A program made the position numbers and the translations under genes. A DNA stretch of 64,000 nucleotides from Lachnospiraceae bacterium (GTDB lineage Bacteria; Bacillota; Clostridia; Lachnospirales; Lachnospiraceae), in NCBI GenBank assembly GCA_016287095.1, contig JAEEVK010000003.1:21965-85964 (forward strand), written 5' to 3'. The notes below the pieces were generated by a model. The model was not told the origin of the DNA and did no database searches. It saw only the letters and a list, made by a program, of their open reading frames with translations. Positions 43,172-53,823 of the stretch are shown one piece after another. The number at the start of each line of letters is the position of its first letter. Positions within the stretch are counted from its first letter, which is position 1.

Positions 43172-46100
43172 ATGAATAGGAAACTTGCAAGAAAATCGTT
43201 TTACATAATAATGATTGTAAATTTTTTGTTGTTGATAATGCCCATTATTCATTTAAAGGCATATACGACATATGAAGGAAAAATAGTTAAACGTGGAGAA
43301 GAATACTGGTTCCAGGGGGGCTATCAGTATGTATTAGATTTAGATAGTGATATGACTATTGACGGGAATTTCCATATGAACAATGGGTATTTGCGTACTA
43401 ATGGACATAAACTGACAGTTACTGGAAATTTGTATTTTGAAAAGCCATCTAGTAATATTAATGATAGCGATATATTCCTTCAACCGGGCATGTTGGAAGT
43501 TGGTGGTGATGTATACTTAGTCAGTGGCTCGGAAATAAGAATGAGTGGTAAAGGAACAAAGGTTACTATCAATGGAAATTTATATGTGAAAGGCGGAATC
43601 ATTAGTAATTCAGGAACAGAATCGAATCAGTTTATAGTAAAAGGGGATGCAGTATTTGCAGATAAAGATAGTTCTGGCAAGATATGTTTAATAGATTATT
43701 TTACTTTATCTGGCGGGTCGAACTTTGTTTTTAAGATTGGAGGGAATTTAATTACAGCGCTTAAAACAGGTAAGGATTATCAATCTACAAAAATATCTTG
43801 GAAATCAACTGTCGAGCTCGGTGGTAATTGGGAATATTATGGTGGAAATGTTACTGGTAATACTTTAGTGTTAAACAGTGATAAAACCCAAAAAATTATC
43901 AATTTAAATGGACTTAATGCTATGTCGGTACCGGCACTTGTTGTATCTTGGAACGAGGATAAGTATATCGAACTTGATGGGTCAAACTTTACATTGGAAT
44001 ATATTTATGCTCCTGTAAAATTTATTACCTCTTCCAATCCAAGTATAAGAGTACTAAAGTGTGACAAAGATATTTGTATTGGTGGAGATGCTGATATTGA
44101 GTTAAATACCTCTATTGAAAACAATATAATAATAGATGGCAACACAAGCATAAAGGGAAATGTTTCGGGAAATGTTAATGTTAAAGGAAATGCTAGTTTA
44201 ATAGGTAATTTCTCAGGAAATGTAACTGTTGAAGGCAATGCAGTTTTACAAGGCAAATGTACTGGAAAATTAGAGGCAAATGGAAATGTATCCGGTTCCG
44301 CAGAGATATCTAAGCTTATCTTGACAAGTGAAAATACACAAAGCCTAAAGGATGTAAATGTATCAGAATTGTTAGTGAATGATGGCAAGGATAGGAATTT
44401 AATCGTCCAAGGAGAAGTCAGCATAGGAAAACTACAAAATGTAGTGTCTGTTAAAGGAATATCAAGTCCTAAACTTACTATAAATGGTATTTCTGCTGAC
44501 AGATTTAAATTTGAAGGCGGTTATGAAAGTCTTGATTTCACAATCTCTAATGCTAAGGAGATAACTGTTGGAGAGGATATTTTTAAAAGCGAAAATGATG
44601 CTGAAGAAGGTTCTATAACTGTAAAGAGAGCTACATCAGGCTCTAAGGCTAGTTATCAGATAGACGGAGATGTGGTAGCATGTTTTACAAATTATGATGC
44701 TCCATTTGACGGGGATATTGTAGTTAATGGGAATGCTACTATACAAGGATGCATTTCTGGAAAATTAACAGTGAATGGTAACCTGAAGAATGAAGGCATA
44801 GACCTAAAAGGAGGAAGCCTTGAAGTAACAGGAAATGTTACTGACGGTGATGAAAAAATAACCAAAATTGTTTCAGGCAAAGAGGTCATAAGCAATACTG
44901 GAAAAGTGTTGAAAGTTTATGGAGGCAGTTTAACAATCCATGGAAACTATGATTCATGTTTAAAAACATATAAGTCTGAAGATGGGAAGGAATGTATTAT
45001 AAAGATAGATGGAGATTTCACACCAGTATCCTTTAGTACTGATGATGAAGCTACACAGTCTGAAATATCAGGCACGATGGAAATCGGAGGCAATGTATCA
45101 GGGAATGCATCTGGGTGCATCAGCATTGAAAAGCTCGTCCTGTCAGGAGATAAGACTCAGATTATAAAGGATGTTTCTGCTTCTGAGATGTCGGGAACTT
45201 CCGACACCATAAAGAATATTGAGGTGCAGGGCGAGGTCGCTGTTTCTAACATGTCGAATATAGCTTCTATCAAGGGAATCTCGAACCCTAAGTTGGCTAT
45301 AAAGAACTTTGTCGGAGACTTGACGATAGAAGGTGATTTCGAGAGCCTTGAAGCAGAGTCTTCTACTCAAGGAAATATCACGGTAAATGGATCCTGTGCG
45401 GGGGCAACTGTACTTAAGGGTATTGTAAGCCTGCAGGGAACATATGACGGAAATGTAACTATTAGTGGTGATGCTACTCTGAAGGGGACATACACCGGCG
45501 ATGTATCTGTAGATCAGAACCTAAAGAACGATGGCATAGAGCTTAAGGGAGGAAGCCTAGAAGTCAAAGGAAGCCTTTCAGATGGGGATGAAAAGGTTAC
45601 AAAGACAATTTCAGGTAGAGTTATCACCAGTAGCCAGGGTAAGGAATTAAATGTATATGGAGGAAATGTTATAGTAGACGGTAACTTTAGTTCCTGCCTT
45701 AAGACCTATAATGATGAAGTGAATGGAAAAGAATGCGCTGTAAAAATTGGAGGAGATTTTACCGCTGTCTCATTTTATAGTGATGATCCTGCTTTTGAAT
45801 CAAAAGTTACAGGTATAATGGAGATTTCAGGCAATGTGACCGGGGCCGCGACTATTAATAAACTAGTAATGGCTGGAGAAGAGACTCAGGTTATTAAGGA
45901 TGTAATCGTTACTGAAATGGAAGGAGCAAACGGAGGAAACAGATCCATAGAGGTGAAGGGAAATGTCACTATAATGGACATACGAAATATCGGTACTGTT
46001 ACAGGCACGGAAACCCCTAAGTTAACAATCAAAAATTCTTCTGAAAATATTGAGATAGCCGGTGATTTTGAACATATCGAGATAACATTACCTGAATCGG

Positions 46101-47578
46101 GAATAGCAACAATAAACGGACATAGTTTTATTAGAGATGATATGAGTAAAGGTGATAACATAGTTATCACAGGGGAAAATGTAACATCACAATCAATGAA
46201 CGATTTGGAGTCCGATGACACGGAAGTTGCTTTGAAAACTAGTATTCAGGTTGACGGTGATGTAGATATTACATTCAACCGTATTACTCCATTCGTGGGG
46301 AGTGTAACAGTAAATGGGGATGCTTTATTAACCGGAAACATGACAGGAAATGCAGTTGTTTCAGGTAACGCTGCTATGCAAGGAACATTTTCCGGTAATC
46401 TGACAGTAAATGGTGATTTAAAGAATGAAGGAATAAATATAGTAGACGGTAATCTGGTTGTTGATGGAAATATGTATTATTCTTATGGAGATACTAAAAT
46501 ATCAGATGGTAAAATATCAGTAAAGAAAGATGTTGTATTAGCAAAGAAAGAAAATGAAGGTGAATTTGAAACCGCTGAAGGATCACTGACCATGAATGGC
46601 GAAAATGCAACTATGGAAATCGGAGGTTCTTTGTATACATATCTAAATGCTGATATCACAGAAGGTATGATATTCATTGGAAAAGACTGGTACAACAGCG
46701 GGGACAGATTTATTCTGTCAGATGATGCGAAGATTGTGCTTAATGGGGAACAGGAACAGAATATTATCCAATATGACAAGAATTTGATAATACCGGAATT
46801 GAATGTTCTCTATTGTAAGGGAAGGAGCATTACGTATGATCCTGCGAAGGTTATTGTAACAAAGCGTAAGAATTACCCTGAAACATTTGAACAGGGCATG
46901 ATTGCCGTTGGAGATGTTAATACTGATGGTGACGTAAATGCCAAGGATGTGACACAACTAAGGCGATTCTTGGCAGGTGGCTGGAATGCAGAGATTGAGG
47001 AAAGTGCTGCGGACATAAATGGAGATAGTGAGATTAATGCTAAGGATGTGACTATGCTCAGACGGTATCTTGCCGGTGGATGGGGGATAGAGAGATCTGA
47101 GGATGGTGCATTTGTAACATCTTCAACAACGACTCCGACTAACACAGATACACCTTCTCCAACAGAGACACCTGAAACTCCTACACCAACAGAAAAAGCA
47201 GCAACTCCTTCTTTTACTGCACTTTTGGTTTATGGAGATACAGGATATGCGAATTTGGTTGGAGTTGGAATTAATAACTTAGGTGATAAGACTTTAAAAA
47301 TTGGTGGGGCTGATAATCTTAATGTAGCTTCTGTATATCCCATTGGGAAAAATGGTTATAACTTTAATGCTGTGCTGGTTAATCCGGAGAACCCGTTACA
47401 GGATTTGCAGTACACATTGGTAGAACCGGGAGCAGATGAACTGGTAATTTTTAGAATGAATGATAAACATTATTTTTCAAAAGGAGCATTGATAGGCTTT
47501 GCTTTTGAATATGATGGAGTGGCATACGTATGCGTTGTTGATGATAGTTGGAATAAGAAAATTGCGACACTTGATTGA
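43172..47578 (+). CDS. Giant secreted repeat protein with C-terminal dockerin
   Basis: A signal peptide (about residues 1-31) leads into about 1200 residues of short strand-turn repeats built on NG(N/D) and SGN turns, such as GNVSGNVNVKGNASLIGNFSGNVTVEGN. This suggests a long beta-solenoid, similar in style to bactofilin or adhesin shafts. Larger units of about 246 residues recur (LKNEGIDLKGGSLEV and LKNDGIELKGGSLEV). A type I dockerin follows at about 1248-1308, with two DxNxDGxxNAxD-like loops (DVNTDGDVNAKDVTQLRRFL and DINGDSEINAKDVTMLRRYL). A Thr-Pro linker and a last domain of about 115 residues follow, which resembles a cohesin-like beta fold only in style. The function is unknown; it may form a surface filament or scaffold. 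Confidence 0.85.
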   Translation: MNRKLARKSFYIIMIVNFLLLIMPIIHLKAYTTYEGKIVKRGEEYWFQGGYQYVLDLDSDMTIDGNFHMNNGYLRTNGHKLTVTGNLYFEKPSSNINDSDIFLQPGMLEVGGDVYLVSGSEIRMSGKGTKVTINGNLYVKGGIISNSGTESNQFIVKGDAVFADKDSSGKICLIDYFTLSGGSNFVFKIGGNLITALKTGKDYQSTKISWKSTVELGGNWEYYGGNVTGNTLVLNSDKTQKIINLNGLNAMSVPALVVSWNEDKYIELDGSNFTLEYIYAPVKFITSSNPSIRVLKCDKDICIGGDADIELNTSIENNIIIDGNTSIKGNVSGNVNVKGNASLIGNFSGNVTVEGNAVLQGKCTGKLEANGNVSGSAEISKLILTSENTQSLKDVNVSELLVNDGKDRNLIVQGEVSIGKLQNVVSVKGISSPKLTINGISADRFKFEGGYESLDFTISNAKEITVGEDIFKSENDAEEGSITVKRATSGSKASYQIDGDVVACFTNYDAPFDGDIVVNGNATIQGCISGKLTVNGNLKNEGIDLKGGSLEVTGNVTDGDEKITKIVSGKEVISNTGKVLKVYGGSLTIHGNYDSCLKTYKSEDGKECIIKIDGDFTPVSFSTDDEATQSEISGTMEIGGNVSGNASGCISIEKLVLSGDKTQIIKDVSASEMSGTSDTIKNIEVQGEVAVSNMSNIASIKGISNPKLAIKNFVGDLTIEGDFESLEAESSTQGNITVNGSCAGATVLKGIVSLQGTYDGNVTISGDATLKGTYTGDVSVDQNLKNDGIELKGGSLEVKGSLSDGDEKVTKTISGRVITSSQGKELNVYGGNVIVDGNFSSCLKTYNDEVNGKECAVKIGGDFTAVSFYSDDPAFESKVTGIMEISGNVTGAATINKLVMAGEETQVIKDVIVTEMEGANGGNRSIEVKGNVTIMDIRNIGTVTGTETPKLTIKNSSENIEIAGDFEHIEITLPESGIATINGHSFIRDDMSKGDNIVITGENVTSQSMNDLESDDTEVALKTSIQVDGDVDITFNRITPFVGSVTVNGDALLTGNMTGNAVVSGNAAMQGTFSGNLTVNGDLKNEGINIVDGNLVVDGNMYYSYGDTKISDGKISVKKDVVLAKKENEGEFETAEGSLTMNGENATMEIGGSLYTYLNADITEGMIFIGKDWYNSGDRFILSDDAKIVLNGEQEQNIIQYDKNLIIPELNVLYCKGRSITYDPAKVIVTKRKNYPETFEQGMIAVGDVNTDGDVNAKDVTQLRRFLAGGWNAEIEESAADINGDSEINAKDVTMLRRYLAGGWGIERSEDGAFVTSSTTTPTNTDTPSPTETPETPTPTEKAATPSFTALLVYGDTGYANLVGVGINNLGDKTLKIGGADNLNVASVYPIGKNGYNFNAVLVNPENPLQDLQYTLVEPGADELVIFRMNDKHYFSKGALIGFAFEYDGVAYVCVVDDSWNKKIATLD
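44700..46480 (+). repeat. Large internal repeats within the dockerin protein gene
   Basis: Units containing LKNEGIDLKGGSLEV at 44783 and LKNDGIELKGGSLEV at 45521 are 738 bases apart, so the unit is 246 codons. A third, more diverged start (DLKNEGINIVDGNLVV) lies near 46415. DNA identity is moderate, so the copies are old or have diverged under selection. Confidence 0.8.
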
Positions 47579-47621
47579 TAAACATTGTATGTGAGACGGT
47601 TTTCTAAAGCAGATAATTATG

Positions 47622-47656
47622 TAGGACTGTGGCATTTGCTACAGTCCTATTTTTCT
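47622..47656 (+). terminator. Terminator of the giant repeat protein gene
   Basis: TAGGACTGT pairs with ACAGTCCTA over a short loop, followed by TTTTTCTT. Confidence 0.88.
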
Positions 47657-47684
47657 TGACAAAGAAAAATCGCTGTTGTAGTAT
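47656..47684 (+). promoter_or_regulatory. Promoter of the triple DUF6273-like gene
   Basis: A perfect TTGACA is followed after 17 bases by TAGTAT, which runs into TATAAT three bases later. It directly follows the terminator. Confidence 0.55.
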
Positions 47685-47731
47685 AATTACAATAGTTTAA
47701 TTTTGGAGTTACGAAGGAGAGGTATGGACTT

Positions 47732-50323
47732 ATGCAAAAAAGAAGAAGTATCAAAGTGATGATAAGTGCATTACTGGGTATGGCTATGTTTATAGGTATG
47801 CTTGCAAGCACAAATCCGGTCACTGTTGCAGCTGCAACTGACCAAAATTCCCAAAACAAGAATAGTTACGATTTCTCGAAGGTAAAATCCGGAGATGTTA
47901 TAACTTTTGGATCGTATGAGCAAGACAATAATTTGGATAACGGAACGGAACCGATTGAGTGGATTGTACTGTCAGTTGAGAATGATAGAGCATTTTTAGT
48001 TAGTAAGTATGGTCTTGATTGCATTCAATATGATGATAATGAGGATTTAGGAGCTCAGTGGGATTATGATAATTTTCTTTCCTGGGAAAAATGTAGGATA
48101 AAGAACTGGCTGAACGATGATTTTTATAATACCGCTTTTAATACAACTGAGCAGAAATTGGTTATTGAGACTAATTTTTCGGAAGAAGGTTTCTGGACTA
48201 ATAAGCGTAAAGTATCCCTTTTGTCCTTGGAAGATATTCGGACCCCTGAATATGGTTTCAGTCAAAATCTTTATGAATGCGATATAGCGCGTATATGTAC
48301 ACCTACTGAATATGCTAAGGCACGAGGCGTAAAACTTTTTGAAGCAGACGAAGATGAAGAGGAAGAATATCTTACTAAGGATGGGGAGCCTTCATGTTCC
48401 TGGTGGCTTCGTTACCCGGGCTATAGTGGAAGATATACGGATGGTATAAGTTTTGATGGCAGTTTGAAAGTTCGATACTACGATGTGGCTGATAACAGTA
48501 TAGCGGTCCGTCCGGCTATTTACATATATATATGCCCTAATCTTAATTTATATCCTGATTTTGATCTGTCGTCTGCCAAAACAGGTGATGAGTTGCTATT
48601 TGGGTACTATGAACAGGATAATAACATAGAAAATGGGGCAGAGTATATAGAGTGGATTTTGTTATCAAAAGAGGATGATAGGGCACTCTTGCTAAGTAAA
48701 TATGGTCTTGACAACAAGGCTTATGATGATCTTGACGATGTTGGAAAAAGATTCCCCGGAGAGGAAGGGGATAATGCTTATATAGATAAAGATGGAGAAT
48801 TGAAGTATTATAAAAGCGAATTGATCAATGTTACCTGGGAGGATAGTACGCTTAGATCGTGGATGAACAATGATTTTTATAATGAGGTTTTCGATGATTC
48901 TCAAAAGAATAAAATAATTGAGACATTATTGGTCAATTCAGATAATCCCAATCCTGATTATGGGACAAGCGGTGGCAATGATACATATGATAAAGTATTC
49001 TTACTTACATCGGAGGATGTTACAAACGAAGCATATGGGTTCAATGAGGACCCTGCCGAACTTGACTTTGCCCGTAGATGCCTTCCAACCACATATGCAG
49101 CTGAAAAAGGTGTAGGTATGGAATGGATGACAAGTGGGATGGGCGGTCCGTACCCTGAAGATATGTCTGATTATCCGGAAGGTGGCTTTATTTGTAATTG
49201 GTGGCTTCGCTCTCCGGGTACAGATGCTGCACATAAGGAAAGTGTCAGATTTTATGGAAGAATTTTCGAGAATGAAGTATGTAGTGTTACTATAGCGGTA
49301 CGTCCTGCTATATACATTGATATCAGTGATAATATAGGCACCGGTTTATCTGAAGAAGAAAAGAAAACAGATTTTGAAAACATAAAAGTAGGGGATTTGG
49401 TTTATTTTGGATCATATGAGCAGGATAATGATCTTGAAAATGGAGCAGAGCCAATAGAGTGGATAGTATTATCAACGAATAAAGGTAAGGCACTTTTATT
49501 AAGTAAATATATACTAGACCACAGGTTTTATGATGAAAATGATTACTATGACGATTATTTAAAGGAAAGATTCCCGGATGGGGAAGGTGGCATTGATTGG
49601 GATTCTGTGAATATACCATGGGAGGAGTGCACTCTTAGTGTGTGGCTCAATACGGATTTTTATAATTCCGCCTTTAATAAGACAGAAAAAGAGTTAATGG
49701 CAGATGTCGAATATGAAGATGATCAATATACCATTTCAGGTGAAAATGCGGATCCGGATAAAGTATTTCTTCTTTCTGAAAAGGACATTACTAATCCTGC
49801 ATATGGTTTTAGCACTGATACCAATGCTTTAGATGTGACCAGGAGATGTTCACCGACAGCTTATGCTATAGCTCAAGGAGCAGAAACCCTGGAGCAGATG
49901 GCAGAGTATATTGATGTAGACTGGAAAGATCCGGTTTATCTTACCGGTGAAGGAAAGCCTGCCGGATGGTGGTGGCTTCGTTCTCCCGGATATCTTCTTG
50001 AAGATGGACCAAAGATGGTTTGGTATACGGGTGCAGTTGGTTGCAGTAATTATGCAGACGGTTCTTGCTATGGTATACGCCCGGCCATATATGTTTCACT
50101 GGATGATAGCACATCGGATAACATTGTACATATAGGAGATGTAAACGGAGACGGCGAGATTAATGCCAAGGATGTTACTCAACTTCGCAGGTATCTGGCG
50201 GGAGGATGGAATGCTGAGATACATGAAGAAAACTCAGATGTTAATGGAGACGATGAAGTAAATGCAAAGGATGTCACGATGCTGAGGCGCTTTTTGGCAG
50301 GTGGCTGGGGAGTTACTCTGTGA
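47732..50323 (+). CDS. Secreted protein with three DUF6273-like domains and a dockerin
   Basis: A signal peptide (about 1-35, ending VAAATD) is followed by three homologous domains at about 46-270, 276-535 and 546-798. Each starts like GDVITFGSYEQDNN, continues IEWIVLSVENDRA, then has WLNDDFYNTAF, CTPTEYAKARG, and ends WWLRYPG and VRPAIYI. I assign them to DUF6273 by this pattern; the WWLRSPG and VRPA motifs recall formylglycine-enzyme-like folds, which is inference. A type I dockerin (about 802-860, DVNGDGEINAKDVTQLRRYL and DVNGDDEVNAKDVTMLRRFL) is almost identical to the one in the preceding gene. The start has AAGGAGAGG upstream. The domains may bind carbohydrate or protein ligands at the surface. 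Confidence 0.85.
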   Translation: MQKRRSIKVMISALLGMAMFIGMLASTNPVTVAAATDQNSQNKNSYDFSKVKSGDVITFGSYEQDNNLDNGTEPIEWIVLSVENDRAFLVSKYGLDCIQYDDNEDLGAQWDYDNFLSWEKCRIKNWLNDDFYNTAFNTTEQKLVIETNFSEEGFWTNKRKVSLLSLEDIRTPEYGFSQNLYECDIARICTPTEYAKARGVKLFEADEDEEEEYLTKDGEPSCSWWLRYPGYSGRYTDGISFDGSLKVRYYDVADNSIAVRPAIYIYICPNLNLYPDFDLSSAKTGDELLFGYYEQDNNIENGAEYIEWILLSKEDDRALLLSKYGLDNKAYDDLDDVGKRFPGEEGDNAYIDKDGELKYYKSELINVTWEDSTLRSWMNNDFYNEVFDDSQKNKIIETLLVNSDNPNPDYGTSGGNDTYDKVFLLTSEDVTNEAYGFNEDPAELDFARRCLPTTYAAEKGVGMEWMTSGMGGPYPEDMSDYPEGGFICNWWLRSPGTDAAHKESVRFYGRIFENEVCSVTIAVRPAIYIDISDNIGTGLSEEEKKTDFENIKVGDLVYFGSYEQDNDLENGAEPIEWIVLSTNKGKALLLSKYILDHRFYDENDYYDDYLKERFPDGEGGIDWDSVNIPWEECTLSVWLNTDFYNSAFNKTEKELMADVEYEDDQYTISGENADPDKVFLLSEKDITNPAYGFSTDTNALDVTRRCSPTAYAIAQGAETLEQMAEYIDVDWKDPVYLTGEGKPAGWWWLRSPGYLLEDGPKMVWYTGAVGCSNYADGSCYGIRPAIYVSLDDSTSDNIVHIGDVNGDGEINAKDVTQLRRYLAGGWNAEIHEENSDVNGDDEVNAKDVTMLRRFLAGGWGVTL

Positions 50324-50366
50324 TACCCCTAAAAAATAACTACAATACCTTTATCTGAAAAAGAAA

Positions 50367-50431
50367 GAAAATGTCGGATGAAATTTTCTAATGACAGAAA
50401 ATTTGTCCGGCATTTTTGAGTTTTCTAAATT
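50367..50431 (+). terminator. Terminator before carB
   Basis: AAAATGTCGGATGAAATTTTCT pairs with the stretch AGAAAATTTGTCCGGCATTTTT, with small mismatches, then GAGTTTTCT. It is a long AT-rich stem. Confidence 0.7.
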
Positions 50432-50591
50432 GAACTAAAAATGATGACGCATACGCCTAAAATTTCTAACTCAAGTTTTGAATTTTTTTATTGAACACTT
50501 GACAAGAATGTGCTACTATTACTCTAATGGGCTTATGGGGGCTGAAGTACCTCATCCGTTGATAAATGAAGAATATTCTAGGAGGCAGATC

Positions 50592-53500
50592 ATGGGAAAG
50601 AGAAATGACATTAACAAAGTACTCATTATCGGTTCTGGTCCTATCATTATAGGACAGGCATGTGAATTTGACTATTCGGGAACTCAGGCTTGTAAGGCAT
50701 TACGCAAGCTGGGTTATAAAATTGTTCTCGTAAATTCAAATCCCGCAACTATTATGACCGACCCTGATACGGCCGATGTTACTTATATTGAGCCCCTTAA
50801 CGCAAAGAGGCTTGAACAGATCATTGCAAAAGAACGACCGGATGCTATTTTGCCCAATTTAGGTGGTCAGTCCGGTCTTAATTTATGCTCCGAGCTTGGT
50901 AAGACAGGCGTACTTGACAAGTACGGAGTAAAGGTTATCGGCGTACAGCTGGATGCCATCGAGCGTGGAGAGGATAGAATAGAGTTCAAGAACACCATGA
51001 ACAAGCTTGGTATCGAGATGGCAAGATCTGAGGTTGCTTACTCTGTAGATGAGGCACTTGCTATAGCTGACAAGCTCGGTTACCCGGTAGTTTTAAGACC
51101 TGCTTACACCATGGGCGGTGCCGGCGGCGGACTTGTTTATAACACCGAAGAACTGAAGCTCGTTTGTGAGCGTGGTATTCAGGCTTCACTCGTAGGCCAG
51201 GTACTTGTAGAAGAGTCCATCATGGGATGGGAAGAGCTGGAGCTCGAAGTTGTACGTGACGCTAAGGGACAGATGATCACAGTATGTTTCATCGAAAATA
51301 TTGATCCCATGGGCGTACATACAGGTGATTCATTCTGTTCCGCACCTATGCTTACCATCAGTAAGGAAGTACAGGCTCGTCTCCAGGAGCAGGCATATAA
51401 GATCGTAAATGAAGTACAGGTTATCGGTGGAACTAACGTACAGTTTGCACATGATCCCGTATCCGACAGAATTATCGTTATAGAGATCAATCCCAGAACA
51501 TCACGTTCATCAGCACTTGCTTCCAAGGCTACAGGATTCCCTATCGCTATGGTATCTGCTATGCTGGCATCAGGACTTACTCTTGATGAGATCCCTTGCG
51601 GTAAGTACGGATCACTTGATAAGTATGTTCCTGACGGAGATTATGTAGTTATCAAGTTTGCACGTTGGGCATTTGAGAAGTTCAAGGGCGTACAGGATAA
51701 ATTAGGAACCCAGATGCGTGCCGTAGGCGAGGTAATGAGCATCGGTAAGAATTACAAGGAAGCATTCCAGAAGGCCATCAGAAGCCTTGAGACCGGCAGA
51801 TACGGACTCGGCTTTGCAAAGACCTTCCACGATATGGATCTTAAGGAGCTCTTAAAGCTTTTAAAGAATCCTTCAAGCGAGAGACAGTTTATCATGTATG
51901 AGGCACTCCGCAAGGGCGCTTCAATAGATGAGCTCTATGCACTTACAAAGATAAAGAAGTACTTCATCGAGCAGATGTTAGAGCTTGTTAAGGAAGAGGA
52001 AGCTCTGATAGCTATGAAGGGTTCGGTTCCTTCAACAGACGTTTTAAGACAGGCTAAGCAGGACGGCTTCTCAGATAAATACCTTGCAAAGCTCCTTGAG
52101 GTTAGCGAGGATGACGTTAGAAAGGCAAGAGTCGATGCCGGTATCGTAGAGCGTTGGGAAGGCGTACATGTAAGTGGTACAGAAAACAGTGCATATTACT
52201 ACTCAAGCTACAATATCCCTGAGGGTAAGGGTGCAGAAGCAGTAGACAACGGAAAGAAGAAGATCATGATCCTCGGCGGCGGTCCTAACCGTATCGGCCA
52301 GGGTATCGAGTTTGACTACTGTAGCGTACATGCAGCTCTTTCACTTAAGAAGCTCGGATTTGAGACCATCATTGTTAACTGTAACCCTGAGACAGTTTCA
52401 ACAGACTATGATACATCCGATAAGCTCTATTTTGAGCCCCTGACACTCGAGGATGTATTAAGTATATATAATGAAGAAAAGCCCGTAGGCGTAATCGCTC
52501 AGTTTGGCGGACAGACACCTCTGAACCTCGCTTCACAGCTCCAGGCAAACGGAGTAAAGATTCTGGGTACCACACCTGAGGTTATTGACCTGGCTGAGGA
52601 CAGAGACAGATTCCGTGCCATGATGGAAAAACTGAACATCCCTATGCCTGAGGCAGGAATGGCAGTAAATGTTGACGAGGCTATAGAAGTAGCAGAGCGT
52701 ATAGGATATCCCGTAATGGTTCGTCCTTCATACGTACTCGGCGGACGTGGTATGGAAGTCGTATATGACAGAGATACTCTTAAGGAATACATGGCAGCAG
52801 CAGTAGGTGTTACTCCTGACCGTCCCATCCTTATCGACAGATTCTTACGTCATGCTACAGAGTGTGAAGCAGATGCTATCTGTGACGGACAGCATGCATA
52901 TGTACCTGCGGTTATGGAGCATATCGAGCTCGCAGGTATTCACTCAGGTGATTCAGCATGTATCATTCCTTCGCTTAATCTGTCACTTAAGAATATCAAG
53001 ACTATTGAGGATTATACAAGAAAGATAGCAGAGGAGCTGCATGTACAGGGACTTATGAATATGCAGTACGCTATCGAAAACGACAAGGTTTATGTTATCG
53101 AGGCTAACCCCAGAGCATCACGTACCGTGCCGCTCGTTTCAAAGGTTTGTGCTGTTAACATGGTACCTATCGCTACAGAGATCATCACAAAGGAGATCAC
53201 AGGCCGTCCTTCACCCATACATGACCTGAAGGAGCGTGATATCCCTTACTACGGAGTAAAGGAAGCAGTATTCCCGTTCAATATGTTCCCTGAGGTTGAC
53301 CCCGTACTCGGACCCGAGATGCGTTCTACCGGTGAGGTACTTGGTATCTCAGATAACTTCGGTGAGGCATTCTTTAAGGCTGAAGAGGCAACACAGACCG
53401 TACTTCCTCTTGAAGGAAAGGCACTGGTTAGCGTAAACGACAGAGATAAGACTGAGGTACTTGAGGCAGTCAGAGACCTGGCTGAAGCAGGATTTACATT

Positions 53501-53819
53501 TGTTGCTACAGGCAAGACCTACGAGCTCATCAAGGCAGCAGGCTTTACCGTAGAAAAGATTGACAAGCTTGGCGAGGGCCGTCCCAATGTGGAGGATATC
53601 ATCATCAACAAGCAGGTACAGCTCATCATCAACACCCCTGCAGGTAAGAAGGCAGGTAACGATGGCAGCTATATCAGAAAGTCAGCTATCAGAGAGCATG
53701 TACCTTATATCACAACTATGGCAGCAGCAAAGGCAGCAGCAAAGGGTATCCTTGCTGTAAAGCGCGGCCAGACATCTGAGGTAAGGTCACTGCAGGAGTT
53801 ACACGCATCTATTCGTTAA
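50592..53819 (+). CDS. carB: Carbamoyl-phosphate synthase large subunit
   Basis: Makes carbamoyl phosphate from bicarbonate, ammonia (from CarA) and two ATP for pyrimidines and arginine. The 1075 aa protein has two ATP-grasp halves: IIGSGPIIIGQACEFDYSG in the first and ILGGGPNRIGQGIEFDYCS in the second (about residue 560). The C-terminal regulatory MGS-like domain follows (about 935-1070). I start at MGKRNDINKV with AGGAGG upstream; the ORF-track start 38 codons earlier lies in the promoter region. carA is not adjacent, so the genes are split here. The codon choice looks biased, as in a highly expressed gene. Confidence 0.97.
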   Translation: MGKRNDINKVLIIGSGPIIIGQACEFDYSGTQACKALRKLGYKIVLVNSNPATIMTDPDTADVTYIEPLNAKRLEQIIAKERPDAILPNLGGQSGLNLCSELGKTGVLDKYGVKVIGVQLDAIERGEDRIEFKNTMNKLGIEMARSEVAYSVDEALAIADKLGYPVVLRPAYTMGGAGGGLVYNTEELKLVCERGIQASLVGQVLVEESIMGWEELELEVVRDAKGQMITVCFIENIDPMGVHTGDSFCSAPMLTISKEVQARLQEQAYKIVNEVQVIGGTNVQFAHDPVSDRIIVIEINPRTSRSSALASKATGFPIAMVSAMLASGLTLDEIPCGKYGSLDKYVPDGDYVVIKFARWAFEKFKGVQDKLGTQMRAVGEVMSIGKNYKEAFQKAIRSLETGRYGLGFAKTFHDMDLKELLKLLKNPSSERQFIMYEALRKGASIDELYALTKIKKYFIEQMLELVKEEEALIAMKGSVPSTDVLRQAKQDGFSDKYLAKLLEVSEDDVRKARVDAGIVERWEGVHVSGTENSAYYYSSYNIPEGKGAEAVDNGKKKIMILGGGPNRIGQGIEFDYCSVHAALSLKKLGFETIIVNCNPETVSTDYDTSDKLYFEPLTLEDVLSIYNEEKPVGVIAQFGGQTPLNLASQLQANGVKILGTTPEVIDLAEDRDRFRAMMEKLNIPMPEAGMAVNVDEAIEVAERIGYPVMVRPSYVLGGRGMEVVYDRDTLKEYMAAAVGVTPDRPILIDRFLRHATECEADAICDGQHAYVPAVMEHIELAGIHSGDSACIIPSLNLSLKNIKTIEDYTRKIAEELHVQGLMNMQYAIENDKVYVIEANPRASRTVPLVSKVCAVNMVPIATEIITKEITGRPSPIHDLKERDIPYYGVKEAVFPFNMFPEVDPVLGPEMRSTGEVLGISDNFGEAFFKAEEATQTVLPLEGKALVSVNDRDKTEVLEAVRDLAEAGFTFVATGKTYELIKAAGFTVEKIDKLGEGRPNVEDIIINKQVQLIINTPAGKKAGNDGSYIRKSAIREHVPYITTMAAAKAAAKGILAVKRGQTSEVRSLQELHASIR

Positions 53820-53823
53820 CATA

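Noticed and set aside
43172-50323. Cellulosome gene cluster
   Set aside because: Dockerins are present, but neither protein has a catalytic domain and no cohesin is visible.
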